Origin: HGM04593 sp045647745
GTDB lineage: Bacteria; Bacteroidota; Bacteroidia; Bacteroidales; Bacteroidaceae
DNA length: 64,000 bases
Reading direction: 5' to 3'
NCBI GenBank assembly: GCA_045647745.1
Contig: JAZRMQ010000035.1
Coordinates: 21,039-85,038 of the forward strand
Under the pieces are notes generated by a model. The model was not told where the DNA came from. It saw nothing but the letters and a program-made list of their open reading frames with translations, and searched no databases. Every line of letters begins with the position of its first letter. Position 1 is the stretch's first letter. Shown here one piece after another: positions 17,367-26,902 of this stretch. Made by a program: the position numbers and the translations under genes.

Positions 17367-17413
17367 TAACATTCCGCGGGATTATTTTGTTTACCCGCGG
17401 AATGTTAATTTTT
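17367..17413 (+). terminator. Plus-strand terminator beyond the U32 gene
   Basis: A perfect 14-pair stem (TAACATTCCGCGGG at 17367-17380, its complement at 17394-17407) with a 13-base AT loop, followed by ATTTTTG on the + strand. It would end transcripts reading through the U32 gene and the structured region. Between here and 17636 the sequence is AT-rich and non-coding, apart from repeat copy B. Confidence 0.65.
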
Positions 17414-17580
17414 GTTAGACGCTGTTTTTTTATTTATTTCGCTACTGTTTTGAGAGTTGTTTCTTATTTAATGTGGATTCGATATAAGCCAGATTAAATC
17501 ATCACAATGGAGCGTAGTAACGAGATGTGTTGTTGCAAAAAAATCTCAAAATATTGCAAAATATGAGATCTCTCACGTTT

Positions 17581-17639
17581 GTTCGAGATGACAAAATACG
17601 CTAAATGTTAGTACAAATTCTTATATCTGACTCACGTTA
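17581..17639. repeat. Dispersed intergenic repeat, copy B
   Basis: This is the second copy of the element at 1649-1700, sharing GTTCGA, AATACGCTAAAT, TTAGT, TTCTTATATC and ACGTTA in the same order. It runs into the stop codon of the AddB-like gene. About 100 bases earlier TTCGATATAAG (around 17478) matches copy A in inverted orientation, suggesting a decayed or composite element. Confidence 0.4.
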
Positions 17640-20594
17640 TTTACCACAAATCTTACGATAGTCACAAAATTCGCACTTTTTTGCATCATCGACAGGCGTA
17701 AAAGGCTTTTTGATGTCAAAAATATCCCTAAGGACCTCGTCTAACTTTAACAGATACTCCTCTTTAATTGTTTTTATATCCGTCACAGGTTCTTTTAGAA
17801 CGTCAATGATAAAGTTCTCGCGTTGTGTATCCTCGGGCGTGTGTATATATAACAACGATGGCGATATTTTTCTTGCCAGCTGCGCCTTTACTTTTGCTAT
17901 CCACTCAAAATCACCTTTCCCCGCGACACGCTTCCCGTTCAATAAATCATCGAGAATGACAGAGTAGAGGAACGCTTGCAGACGATTACCGGCCGAGGTT
18001 ATCTCATTTGCAAAAACATTGTCGAGAGATGTCTTTGTCTCCTTGCTACTGCGACCGGTTTTATAATCGACAATATTTATTGTGCCATCTTTTATATCTA
18101 CGCGGTCTATTGTTCCACCAATCACAGCATCAATCTCACAATTGGAATTTTTGATGGTGTAGGGCACACCAATACTCCTCTCACCGCCAATATACAGGAA
18201 CGGAGTGTAGTGCCAATCGATTTTTATTAATCTCAAAAGGAAATGATGCAGCACGCCGCGGTTTATATATTGTTCGCCGTTGTATTCAACTTTGTTGCCG
18301 TTAAAAAATTCGCTAGAGAAAGCATCGTCGATAAACTTGTACAATAATTGCTCGTTCTTTATGTAAGGTTCAAGCGTCTCTTTGTATATATATCCCTTTC
18401 CTCGCTCGGCAAGCTCGCGGTAGAGCGTGTCGGCAGCCTTGTGGAATATATTTCCAAAATCCTGATTTTGTACCTCTTCGTTAATTTCATTGTTCTTTTT
18501 TATTCCAAGAACATAGTAGTAAAAGAAGCTCAGCCCACACCTCAAATATCGGTTTATTGCCGAAGGGGTTATTGTTTGAGCCTTTTCGTTTATACTCCTG
18601 TCGAAGCGCTCGCGCAGCTTGTGCATAATCTGCTCGCTTTTACCAATCTCCCCAACTTCAATGGCCGAACCACCTTGATGTGATGTCAAGGCAATGCGTT
18701 TAATATCATAGAGTTTAGTGCCGAGTAATTGCAATATATAACGCGAACACTCTCCACGGTTCTTACCCTCGGATGCGTTGTTGTAGACAAGAGTGATATT
18801 CTCGGCGCGTTGCAACAGACGATAGAAATAATAGGCGTAGATTGAGTCGCGGTGCTCATTGAGAGTGAGCCCAAAAGCACAACGCAGATTGTGTGGGATA
18901 TATGAATTTTCATTGCTCCTCTTTGGTAGGTTACCCTCGTTCACGCCAAGAAGTATGACGTTTTTAAAATCGAGGTTACGAGTCTCGAGCAAGCCCATAA
19001 TCTGCATTCCCACAACCGGCTCACCGTGGAAAGGCATACTCAATGAAGAGAGCACTCTAATCAATAATCGGCCCAGAGTCTGTGGCTTAATCTGTAACTC
19101 GCCGCAATCAACAAGATTGACAAAGCGCTGAACCTGTGTGTAGGCTTTATATATAGCCTCGCTAAATATTTTTTCATACAACGTGGTGTTCTTATCTTCA
19201 CCGGTGTAGGTGTCGGCAACATCTCTTATTATTGCAAGAATGTTATCCAGCCACTCTTTGTTGTTGGTGCTATGAGAGAAAAGACGCGAAAGAAAATCAT
19301 CTTTTGACAAAATCTCATACTCTGGAAAAAATCTCTTTTCATAAAGCAGTTCGTTACGCAATGCCACAGCATTTTCGCTACAACGAATAACGTAGGGGTG
19401 GTTCAATATCTCACTCACAAAGGCAAGAGTATATCGCTGGTGTTTTTCACTCCAACCGCGAGTGTTTAACTCTACCAGATTTTTTATCAGAGTGAATATT
19501 GGAGTGTGTGAGACGGGAAAGCCCATTGTCACGTTCATATGCTGCAACGTGTGCCCGTTGGCGACGGGTGGGAGAGTGTGAATGACAGATTCCAGCATAC
19601 TCTCGTCGCATAGCACAATAGCTGTTTCAATCTCATTTTCTGTAAGATTTTCATTGAGCCACGTCGAGAGATAGCGGCTCTCTATACTATCGTTGCCGGT
19701 CTCCACTATTGTAACCTTCTTTTCGGTAGCAAGATTATTGAACGTCACATTTTTAAGCGCGTTAGGAAAGCGCTCAAGGTTCTGACGCATAAAATATCCG
19801 GCCTCGTGCCTTTTATTTGAGGTGTAGTGTGTGTCATAGTCCCAATAGAAGAGGGCTTTCCCTCTTTTATTGATAATATCAAATAGGCGTCGTTCAACGT
19901 CGTTCAACGCATTAAAACCAACAAAAATATATTTGTTATGCTCAAGAGAGATGCTGTCGCAGTTTTCAATGACATCGCGATATAACATTCCCTCGTATGC
20001 AAGATTTTCACGACGCAGAGACTCTTTGAAATTTGAATATATAGTGTACAGTCTCTCCCAAATGTTTATAAAGTTCTGTTTAATTTCGCTGCTTTCCTCT
20101 ATTTTGAAGTTTGTGAAAAATTGCTCTATCGACTTTGCCTGTTCGGGGGTGAGCGTTCCTTTTCCGATGCCAAGTTCACGCAGCTCTTTTATATTTGCAA
20201 AAAGTTCTTTTGCATTGACAAGATGCTTGTCTACGTCGTCAAAATCCTTAACCAATATTTCGCCCCAGTAGTAAAATTCGTCGAGTGACTCAACACTTTT
20301 TTCATACTCTTCCTGTGTCTCACCGGGCTTTATGGGACGAACATACTCTTTATAGAGTTTGCTCACCAATAAAACAGGGTCACACACTGCAAGCTCGCTA
20401 TTTTGTTGAAACAGCTCGCCGATAGTCATATAGCGTGGGCTCCACATTGGCTTGCCGCCATTTTTCTTCAAAAGATATTCACTAAAAAAGAGACTGGCAC
20501 GTTTATTGGGGAATATTATTGCAACATCCTCTAACTTTCCATCAAATTTCTCGTAAATATCATCTGCTACAATCTTCAAAAACGGTATCATCAC
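17637..20594 (-). CDS. AddB-like PD-(D/E)XK nuclease with Fe-S cysteines
   Basis: A 985-residue protein resembling AddB/RexB: an inactivated helicase core (opening VAIIFPNKRASLFFSEYLLKK, with no Walker A GKT motif in it) and a C-terminal RecB-type nuclease. The nuclease motif is visible as IGGTIDRVDIKDG ... INIVDYKTGR. Four Cys that could ligate Fe-S are one in RYLRCGLSFFYYY and three in CEFCDYRKIC at the very end. With the AddA-like helicase encoded just upstream it would form a two-subunit helicase-nuclease that processes double-strand breaks for RecA. The start overlaps the previous stop by four bases. It ends the four-gene repair operon. Confidence 0.82.
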   Translation of the reverse strand: MMIPFLKIVADDIYEKFDGKLEDVAIIFPNKRASLFFSEYLLKKNGGKPMWSPRYMTIGELFQQNSELAVCDPVLLVSKLYKEYVRPIKPGETQEEYEKSVESLDEFYYWGEILVKDFDDVDKHLVNAKELFANIKELRELGIGKGTLTPEQAKSIEQFFTNFKIEESSEIKQNFINIWERLYTIYSNFKESLRRENLAYEGMLYRDVIENCDSISLEHNKYIFVGFNALNDVERRLFDIINKRGKALFYWDYDTHYTSNKRHEAGYFMRQNLERFPNALKNVTFNNLATEKKVTIVETGNDSIESRYLSTWLNENLTENEIETAIVLCDESMLESVIHTLPPVANGHTLQHMNVTMGFPVSHTPIFTLIKNLVELNTRGWSEKHQRYTLAFVSEILNHPYVIRCSENAVALRNELLYEKRFFPEYEILSKDDFLSRLFSHSTNNKEWLDNILAIIRDVADTYTGEDKNTTLYEKIFSEAIYKAYTQVQRFVNLVDCGELQIKPQTLGRLLIRVLSSLSMPFHGEPVVGMQIMGLLETRNLDFKNVILLGVNEGNLPKRSNENSYIPHNLRCAFGLTLNEHRDSIYAYYFYRLLQRAENITLVYNNASEGKNRGECSRYILQLLGTKLYDIKRIALTSHQGGSAIEVGEIGKSEQIMHKLRERFDRSINEKAQTITPSAINRYLRCGLSFFYYYVLGIKKNNEINEEVQNQDFGNIFHKAADTLYRELAERGKGYIYKETLEPYIKNEQLLYKFIDDAFSSEFFNGNKVEYNGEQYINRGVLHHFLLRLIKIDWHYTPFLYIGGERSIGVPYTIKNSNCEIDAVIGGTIDRVDIKDGTINIVDYKTGRSSKETKTSLDNVFANEITSAGNRLQAFLYSVILDDLLNGKRVAGKGDFEWIAKVKAQLARKISPSLLYIHTPEDTQRENFIIDVLKEPVTDIKTIKEEYLLKLDEVLRDIFDIKKPFTPVDDAKKCEFCDYRKICGK

Positions 20595-23500
20595 TTAACC
20601 TCCTCTATATGATTTTTATAAACGTACCACAAATAGCCTTTCACATCGGTATAGCCAATATCAGCCAACAGGTTCATATAATTTTTAACCTGAGTGCCAT
20701 AGTCATCGTACTCTTTACCGAATTTATAATCAACGACAATAGCTTCATTGCCTTTTATCATAACGCGGTCGGGGCGGCGACTCTTCTTTTCACTATCGCC
20801 CAAAATCGAACACTCGTTATACAGTTTATAACTGCCATCGAACCATCCGGCAGCCTTGCCGTTCAAGAGAGCCTTTTCCACAAGGTTCTTTATTTTGTCA
20901 TACTGCTCCATTGTGGCAATAAGTCCTTCAATCATCAATTTATTGAGTGTTGGTACTATATCACTTGCCGTTGCAATGCCTGACATAACAAGGTGCATCA
21001 GCTTTCCATCTTCAATATATTCATATTGACGCGCCGCCTTTTTATCGTGAGCCAAAAAGCGCTCAGTCTCATTAGACTGACGAAAGGATATTTTGCTATC
21101 GAAATATGTGAAAGATTGCATTTTTACATCGGGCTTAGCCTCAAAAGGGTTCTCTTTTTTCTCCTCTTTGTGCTTATCCTCGCCTTTTTTGCTGCCGACA
21201 ATTTCGCCAAAAGAGAAGAGTTTATCTTTCTCGTATTGTGAACCTTGCAAATGGGTGATATTCTCAACCACAGCGTTCATCAGTTTCGATACATTTTCGC
21301 CACGCCCGTTACTACCATCGGTAAAGATAAAAAGATTACTCTTTGCTCGCGTTGTTGCTACATACAGAATATTTAAATTGTCTACAACTTGATAAAGATA
21401 TTCATTAAAATACTCTTTTTGGAAGATGCTTTTTTTCATCTCCTTTTTGCAATTTATCGGTAGCAGGCTGAGTGTGTTATATGGTTGAGTCGTCGGTTCG
21501 CACCAAAGGAGTGTGCGGCTGTCGCCGGTGAGTACCCAATCGCACAAAGGAATTATAGCTGTGTGAAATTCAAGGCCCTTTGATTTGTGTATTGTCATAA
21601 TACGCACGCTGTCGACACTCTCGGCAGGGATGCTCTTTTCGTTTATGCTCTCGTCCCAAGCCTTGAGCAGTTTGTTGATATCTGAACTGCGGCTGTTGAT
21701 GTATTGTGCAGCATTGTCGAGAAAAGTGTACACGTATGCCTCTTCGTCCTTAGCCTCGGACACTTTTAAAAGTGCAAGCAGTTGCTCTATCAGCTCATAT
21801 AGAGGCAACTCTTTAAGGCGCATAAGCGAGTTGCGAAAGTCCTCTGGGATAAGTTCCTCAATCTTGTTGTTTACCTTGCCGGCAAAATCCTGTTCGGTGC
21901 CATTTATAACCTTTTCATACAACCTTATCATATTTGCAACATTAACAAGGTCGTTGGGTGTTGCAATGTAACGTAAGGCCGAAATTATCAGTTGCACGGT
22001 GAGCGAAGAGGAGAGCTTGTAAGCCTCGTCGGAAACAATCTTAAGGTGTGGAAATTCCTTGTTAAAAGCCTCCACAACCATCTGCATCTTTTTCTTTTTA
22101 GTTCGCATCAATATTGCAATATCACCCGGCGCAACATTTTTCTCTTCTATCAAGTGATGAAGAGTCTGCATAAGCTGTTTGATGGCAGCCTCGGTAAAGT
22201 TCTCACATTCGTCATCTTTGTTTACCATACGCACCTCGGCATAACCCTCGAGCGGCTTCTCCTTTTTGCCGGGTGAAGGTTGTGGCACAGCTTGCTCAAC
22301 GTCGTTATAGGCCTGCTCAATCTCCTTCATTCCGGCAGGGTCTATTTTATCGCTGAAACTACTGCTTATGCTGTTGACCGCTGCACGATAGAGAGCGTTG
22401 TTAAACTCAATAATCCGTCTGTCGCTACGATAGTTGGTCGATTTATATGTTACACCATCTATTTTCACATCCTGATTGCCAAAAGAGTACTGGTCGCGCC
22501 TGAAGTAAGAGCCGATATTGTTCATAATATTCCAGTCGCTATTGCGCCAACGATAAATCGACTGCTTTACATCGCCTACAATGAGATTGAAATTTGCGCG
22601 GGCAAGAACCTCCTCAAGCAAAACCTTAAAACAGGTCCATTGCAGTTTAGAGGTGTCTTGGAATTCATCAATGAATATATGGTCAATCTCTGTTCCAATC
22701 TTTTCAAAGATGAACGTGGTGTTTTTTGCCACCATTGTGCTTAACAAATGGGTTGTCTCAGCAAGCAGGAAGCGGTTTTCGCGAGTGTTCTCCTCCTTTA
22801 GAGTTGCTGCAATGTTGTTCAACATTCCAAGTTGATGATAGTGCTCGAGCGAGAGCTCGCAGTTAAGATATTTATCGTATAGCGGAGTTGCCTCCTTTAT
22901 AAGATTGGCAATTTTATCTACATTAGGGCATTTTGATGAGATTTTTTCAGGCGTTGAAGCAAGCGCGGCCTTTGTTGGTGTCCATTCTACAACCGCACCC
23001 TTGCTCATCTTGGCGAATGTACCCCATATACCGCTTTCATTGCCTCTAAAGTCGGTGGCAACGTAACCATCAGCCAGCCTAAAAAACTCCTCGCCGAGGA
23101 ATTTTGATTTTTCTTTTATACTTTTTCTCTCGGCTGTGATATCATTATAGAATTTCTTTAGCAACAACCCGTTGTCGCGCTCAATCTCCTCACGTAACTT
23201 ATCACCACGCTGTTGATACTCCTCTTTGGTGATATTCTTGGCAAACTCTTTCAACTCTTTGCCCACCCTCCATTGCTCTCCATTGGCAAGCCTCTCTTCA
23301 ATGTAACGAACAACCTGTGCAATGTTGGCACTATTAGGTTCTAACTGTTTTATGTAGGTATCAACAGCATCGCTCAACAGTTCCTTGTCGTCGAGTGAAA
23401 TCTCAATATCTCCATTCAAATCGAGTTCTTTGGCAAGGCCACGAAGCACCGATTGAAAAAAGGCATCTATGGTTTGAATACGAAAATGGCCATAGTCGTG

Positions 23501-23800
23501 TAAAAGCTGGTCAAGAGCATCTTGTGCCTTGAGTGCAATCTGTTCTTCGCTCAGATGCGGCATCTGCTCCTTTATCTTTTGCATATAATCCTTTGCATCG
23601 TCCAACCTATTGGCAACTCCGTAGAGCTTGCTAAGAATACGCTCTTTCATCTCGGCCGTAGCCTTGTTTGTAAAGGTTACAGCGAGAATGTTACGGTAGG
23701 AGCCGGGGTTATTTATCAGCAATTTGATATATTCGAGCGCTAAGGTAAATGTCTTGCCGGAGCCGGCCGAAGCTCTGTATATTTTAAGGTTGTCACTCAT
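20591..23800 (-). CDS. AddA/RecB-like UvrD helicase-nuclease
   Basis: A 1069-residue superfamily 1 helicase fused to a nuclease. Motifs in order: Walker A RASAGSGKTFTLA (about 9-21), motif Ia VTFTNKATAEMKER, motif II IFIDEFQDTSKLQW, motif III/IV region LIVGDVKQSIYRWR, motif V MTIHKSKGLEF, motif VI LYVATTRAKSNLFIF. The C-terminal PD-(D/E)XK motif reads PDRVMIKGNEAIVVDYKFGK. With the downstream AddB-like gene it makes the AddAB-type recombination machine. It begins ten bases after the SbcC stop, so double-strand-break end processing by SbcCD and AddAB is probably expressed from one transcript. Confidence 0.88.
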   Translation of the reverse strand: MSDNLKIYRASAGSGKTFTLALEYIKLLINNPGSYRNILAVTFTNKATAEMKERILSKLYGVANRLDDAKDYMQKIKEQMPHLSEEQIALKAQDALDQLLHDYGHFRIQTIDAFFQSVLRGLAKELDLNGDIEISLDDKELLSDAVDTYIKQLEPNSANIAQVVRYIEERLANGEQWRVGKELKEFAKNITKEEYQQRGDKLREEIERDNGLLLKKFYNDITAERKSIKEKSKFLGEEFFRLADGYVATDFRGNESGIWGTFAKMSKGAVVEWTPTKAALASTPEKISSKCPNVDKIANLIKEATPLYDKYLNCELSLEHYHQLGMLNNIAATLKEENTRENRFLLAETTHLLSTMVAKNTTFIFEKIGTEIDHIFIDEFQDTSKLQWTCFKVLLEEVLARANFNLIVGDVKQSIYRWRNSDWNIMNNIGSYFRRDQYSFGNQDVKIDGVTYKSTNYRSDRRIIEFNNALYRAAVNSISSSFSDKIDPAGMKEIEQAYNDVEQAVPQPSPGKKEKPLEGYAEVRMVNKDDECENFTEAAIKQLMQTLHHLIEEKNVAPGDIAILMRTKKKKMQMVVEAFNKEFPHLKIVSDEAYKLSSSLTVQLIISALRYIATPNDLVNVANMIRLYEKVINGTEQDFAGKVNNKIEELIPEDFRNSLMRLKELPLYELIEQLLALLKVSEAKDEEAYVYTFLDNAAQYINSRSSDINKLLKAWDESINEKSIPAESVDSVRIMTIHKSKGLEFHTAIIPLCDWVLTGDSRTLLWCEPTTQPYNTLSLLPINCKKEMKKSIFQKEYFNEYLYQVVDNLNILYVATTRAKSNLFIFTDGSNGRGENVSKLMNAVVENITHLQGSQYEKDKLFSFGEIVGSKKGEDKHKEEKKENPFEAKPDVKMQSFTYFDSKISFRQSNETERFLAHDKKAARQYEYIEDGKLMHLVMSGIATASDIVPTLNKLMIEGLIATMEQYDKIKNLVEKALLNGKAAGWFDGSYKLYNECSILGDSEKKSRRPDRVMIKGNEAIVVDYKFGKEYDDYGTQVKNYMNLLADIGYTDVKGYLWYVYKNHIEEVK

Positions 23801-23809
23801 CTGACTAAG

Positions 23810-26800
23810 TTATTTGTAATTTTCTGTTATTTCAATCTTGCTTTTTCCCGGGGATATTTTCTTCACATTAATCTTTACCGGGATTTGTTCCAACATCTCT
23901 GTGAGGTGGGATATTACGCCTATTTTACGACCACGGCTCTGCAGTTTTTCAAGCACCATCAATGCTGTTTGCAGAGTCTCTTTATCGAGAGCGCCAAAGC
24001 CCTCGTCGATGAATAGCGATTCAATGCTCATATTGCTCGACGAGAGAGAGGAGAGGGCTAAAGAGAGAGCCAGCGAGACAATAAACGTTTCACCGCCCGA
24101 GAGAGTGTGCGCCGAACGACACTCAGACATCATATCAAGGTCTATGACCTTTATTCCCAGATTATCATCGGCAATTCGGGCAAGTTTATAGCGCTTTGTC
24201 ATCTCGGAAAGATGCACATTGGCAACCTCGAGCAAAATATCGAGAGTATATCCCTGAGCCAATTTCATTAGTACACTGCCGTTTGAAGAACCGAACATAT
24301 TGCACAGGGTGTTCCAATGCGTCATTTGTAATCTTTTCTCTTCATACTCCTCGCTATATTGGCTGAACTCTAATCGGCTCTTCTCATCTTTGAGCAGTTG
24401 TGCGTTTATATGGATAATATTTTCGTTTATCTCCTGCGATGCTTTTTCAAGCGCAGACACCTCGCTGTGAATGTAGTTTACATCCTCATTTTCGCTTGGC
24501 CTGTTCGTAGCCTCGTTGTGAGCAGTAAGGTTCTGCCTACGCTCCAGAAGTGTGGCAGTGGCGGTTGTCACAGCTTTTTCAAGGGTGTCAATGCTTGTGC
24601 GCATTGTGTTAATCACAGCGTGGTCGGTAGATAGTAACTCGGCAAGCGTTGTAATCTCCAAATTGTCTTCGCGTGCCAAAAGGTATTCGGTTACTTTCTG
24701 GGTCAGATGCTCTATTTTTGCAGCAGCATCGGCCTGTTGTTTTTCTTTCTCGGTAATTTGACCTTTTAATCTGTTGCGTTCAATGTCTGTCCGGCCTTTT
24801 TGCTCAGTGGCCGTCGCAAAGGTTTTATTAGCCTCGGCAATGGCTTGATTGTAATATTGCTGAGCCTCATTGACAGAGTTCCATTGCCCTAAAATAAGTT
24901 TTATTCGCTCTTGGCACTTTTCAATCTCTTCCTTGAGATGATTGTTTTTCTCATTCTTTGTATGTAGCTCTTTTTCAATCTCCTCCAAACGGGTTTGGTG
25001 GTGTGATTGTTTATTTTTACACAGAGCCGACTCGTTGCCTATTGCGACAAGACGCTCTTTGTATTTACTCCAATTATCGGCAAGCTCTTTAAGGATTTTG
25101 GTTGCATCTTTATTCTCAAGCAACTCGCCAGCATTATCAATCCCTGCAAGATAATCGAGATTTGCTTTTTGATATTGAGATATAGTGTTGTTATGCTGAG
25201 CGATAGCAGCGTGCAGCGTCTCAACCTCTATTTTACTGTTAGAGAGGCTTTTCTCAAGATGTTCTATGAGCAGACGATTATCCTCTTTTGCCTTTTCCAG
25301 CTGCTTCTCCTCGAGCAGATTTGTGGCAATTTCCACTATCTCGTGGTGCTTGCTGCCACAGACAGGGCAAGGCTCTCCCTCAACCAATCTTTTGCGCAAA
25401 AGAGCAATCTCGCTCGACATTGTCTGTTTGAGAGCCTCTTCGCTCAGGCGGGCGGTGGCTAGTTGCTTCTCGGTGTTTTTTGATAAATTCAGCGCTTGCG
25501 CAAGCGTCTCTTTTTTCAGTCGCACCGATATTTTTTCATTGTCAATAAATTTTATATTAGCAACAATGCTGGGTATCATTGGGATTGCCTCGGAGTAGGC
25601 TGCATAAGCCTCGAACCACGCGTTTTTCTCGTCACACTCCTTTGCTAAGGCTGCGAGTTCTTTTTTGCAATTTGATATTGTCTCGAGATTTTTGCTACGT
25701 TCGTTGGCCAAGCGCTTTATCTCTTCGGATTGTTCTTTGTAGCTCTTGCTGTCGTTTGCCAGCTGTTTCTCGAGCTGTGCGGCCTCGGTTATAAGAGGCT
25801 GTGCCTTGATATATTCAGCATTGATTTTATCCTGTTTTTCGGCTGCCTGAACCGCTATTTTGCAAGCGTTGTCAAAGGCGGTATTCTGCTCCTCCAACTG
25901 CTTCTGGAGCAAAGCGAAAATAGCCTCTCCCTCAACATATTGCAGCTTTAAGCTACGCAATGCTGTATAATCGTCGCGTATCGGTTGCACGCTCTCTATG
26001 AGTTTTAGTCGCTCAATAGTGGGCTGCGCCTCGGCAAGTCTCTCTTTTGTTGTGTTTAATTGTTGCTCGGCTATGGCAACCTGTTCGTTGAGTGTTGCCC
26101 AACGTGTGAGCCAATCACTTTTTTCTTTTAGAATTGCCTCTCTTTTTTTATTTTCTTCAAGCTCTTTGTTTTGTTGCTCTCTCTTTTCATTTAGAGCTGT
26201 TATTTCTTCGTCACTCAATAGTTGCAACGCCTTGCGCTTTGCCTCAATAATATCAAGTTCTTTCTTAACCTCTTGGGTCTTAGTGTATATTTTTGCCGAT
26301 ATACGGCTGTATATTCCGGTGCCCGTCAACGTTTCGAGCATCTGAGCTTTTTCATTTTCGTCAGCCTTTAAAAATGCCGAGAAATTTCCTTGTGCAAGCA
26401 GTATAGCACGGGTAAATTGTTCATATTCAAGCCCCACAAGGCGTGGAATTTCGCTCTTTGCTTCATTGGCCGAGAGTTTTTTATGCTCGCCGGTGGTGAG
26501 GTTGGTTAAATCCTGAGAGGCTGTGGAGAGATTGCCGTTAGGGCGGTTGTGTGCTCTTGACACACTCCAACGCACTCTGTATTCATTGCCATCAATTGCA
26601 AGAAAATCAACCTCGGCGTATCCTTTGTATTTACCCCTTTGCAGTATTGTCCTGACATCGCTCTCGCTCACAGCAAGATTACCAGCGCCCTCGACCTTTG
26701 TGCCACGTTTGACATTCTCGAGACGTGGCGAGCGCTTATAAAGAGCGATACACATTGCATCGAGTATGGTTGTTTTGCCGGCACCGGTGTTGCCGGTTAT

Positions 26801-26902
26801 GGCAAAAAGGCCGGCAGAACGCAACGGCTCGCTGCGAAAATCAACCTCGAACTCCCCCTCGAGTGAAGCCAGATTACATCCCCTGATTGCCAATATTTTC
26901 AT
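23810..26902 (-). CDS. sbcC: SbcC: SMC-like nuclease ATPase subunit
   Basis: A 1030-residue Rad50/SbcC ATPase. Walker A is GNTGAGKTTILDAM (about 36-49). Two long coiled-coil arms (about 200-500 and 540-830) meet at a zinc hook with CPVC (EGEPCPVCGSKHHEI). The C-terminal lobe has the signature TLSGGETFIVSLALSLALSS and Walker B SLFIDEGFGALDKETL. It works with SbcD to cleave hairpins and protein-blocked ends. Its start overlaps the end of sbcD by 29 bases. Confidence 0.93.
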   Translation of the reverse strand: MKILAIRGCNLASLEGEFEVDFRSEPLRSAGLFAITGNTGAGKTTILDAMCIALYKRSPRLENVKRGTKVEGAGNLAVSESDVRTILQRGKYKGYAEVDFLAIDGNEYRVRWSVSRAHNRPNGNLSTASQDLTNLTTGEHKKLSANEAKSEIPRLVGLEYEQFTRAILLAQGNFSAFLKADENEKAQMLETLTGTGIYSRISAKIYTKTQEVKKELDIIEAKRKALQLLSDEEITALNEKREQQNKELEENKKREAILKEKSDWLTRWATLNEQVAIAEQQLNTTKERLAEAQPTIERLKLIESVQPIRDDYTALRSLKLQYVEGEAIFALLQKQLEEQNTAFDNACKIAVQAAEKQDKINAEYIKAQPLITEAAQLEKQLANDSKSYKEQSEEIKRLANERSKNLETISNCKKELAALAKECDEKNAWFEAYAAYSEAIPMIPSIVANIKFIDNEKISVRLKKETLAQALNLSKNTEKQLATARLSEEALKQTMSSEIALLRKRLVEGEPCPVCGSKHHEIVEIATNLLEEKQLEKAKEDNRLLIEHLEKSLSNSKIEVETLHAAIAQHNNTISQYQKANLDYLAGIDNAGELLENKDATKILKELADNWSKYKERLVAIGNESALCKNKQSHHQTRLEEIEKELHTKNEKNNHLKEEIEKCQERIKLILGQWNSVNEAQQYYNQAIAEANKTFATATEQKGRTDIERNRLKGQITEKEKQQADAAAKIEHLTQKVTEYLLAREDNLEITTLAELLSTDHAVINTMRTSIDTLEKAVTTATATLLERRQNLTAHNEATNRPSENEDVNYIHSEVSALEKASQEINENIIHINAQLLKDEKSRLEFSQYSEEYEEKRLQMTHWNTLCNMFGSSNGSVLMKLAQGYTLDILLEVANVHLSEMTKRYKLARIADDNLGIKVIDLDMMSECRSAHTLSGGETFIVSLALSLALSSLSSSNMSIESLFIDEGFGALDKETLQTALMVLEKLQSRGRKIGVISHLTEMLEQIPVKINVKKISPGKSKIEITENYK

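Noticed and set aside
17367..17407. Palindrome considered as a CRISPR repeat or attachment site
   Set aside because: It occurs once, has no spacers or tandem copies and is followed by a T-rich tract, which fits a terminator.
24398..25462. Plus-strand open frames opposite sbcC
   Set aside because: They are shadows of the coiled-coil coding strand and have no motifs or start signals.
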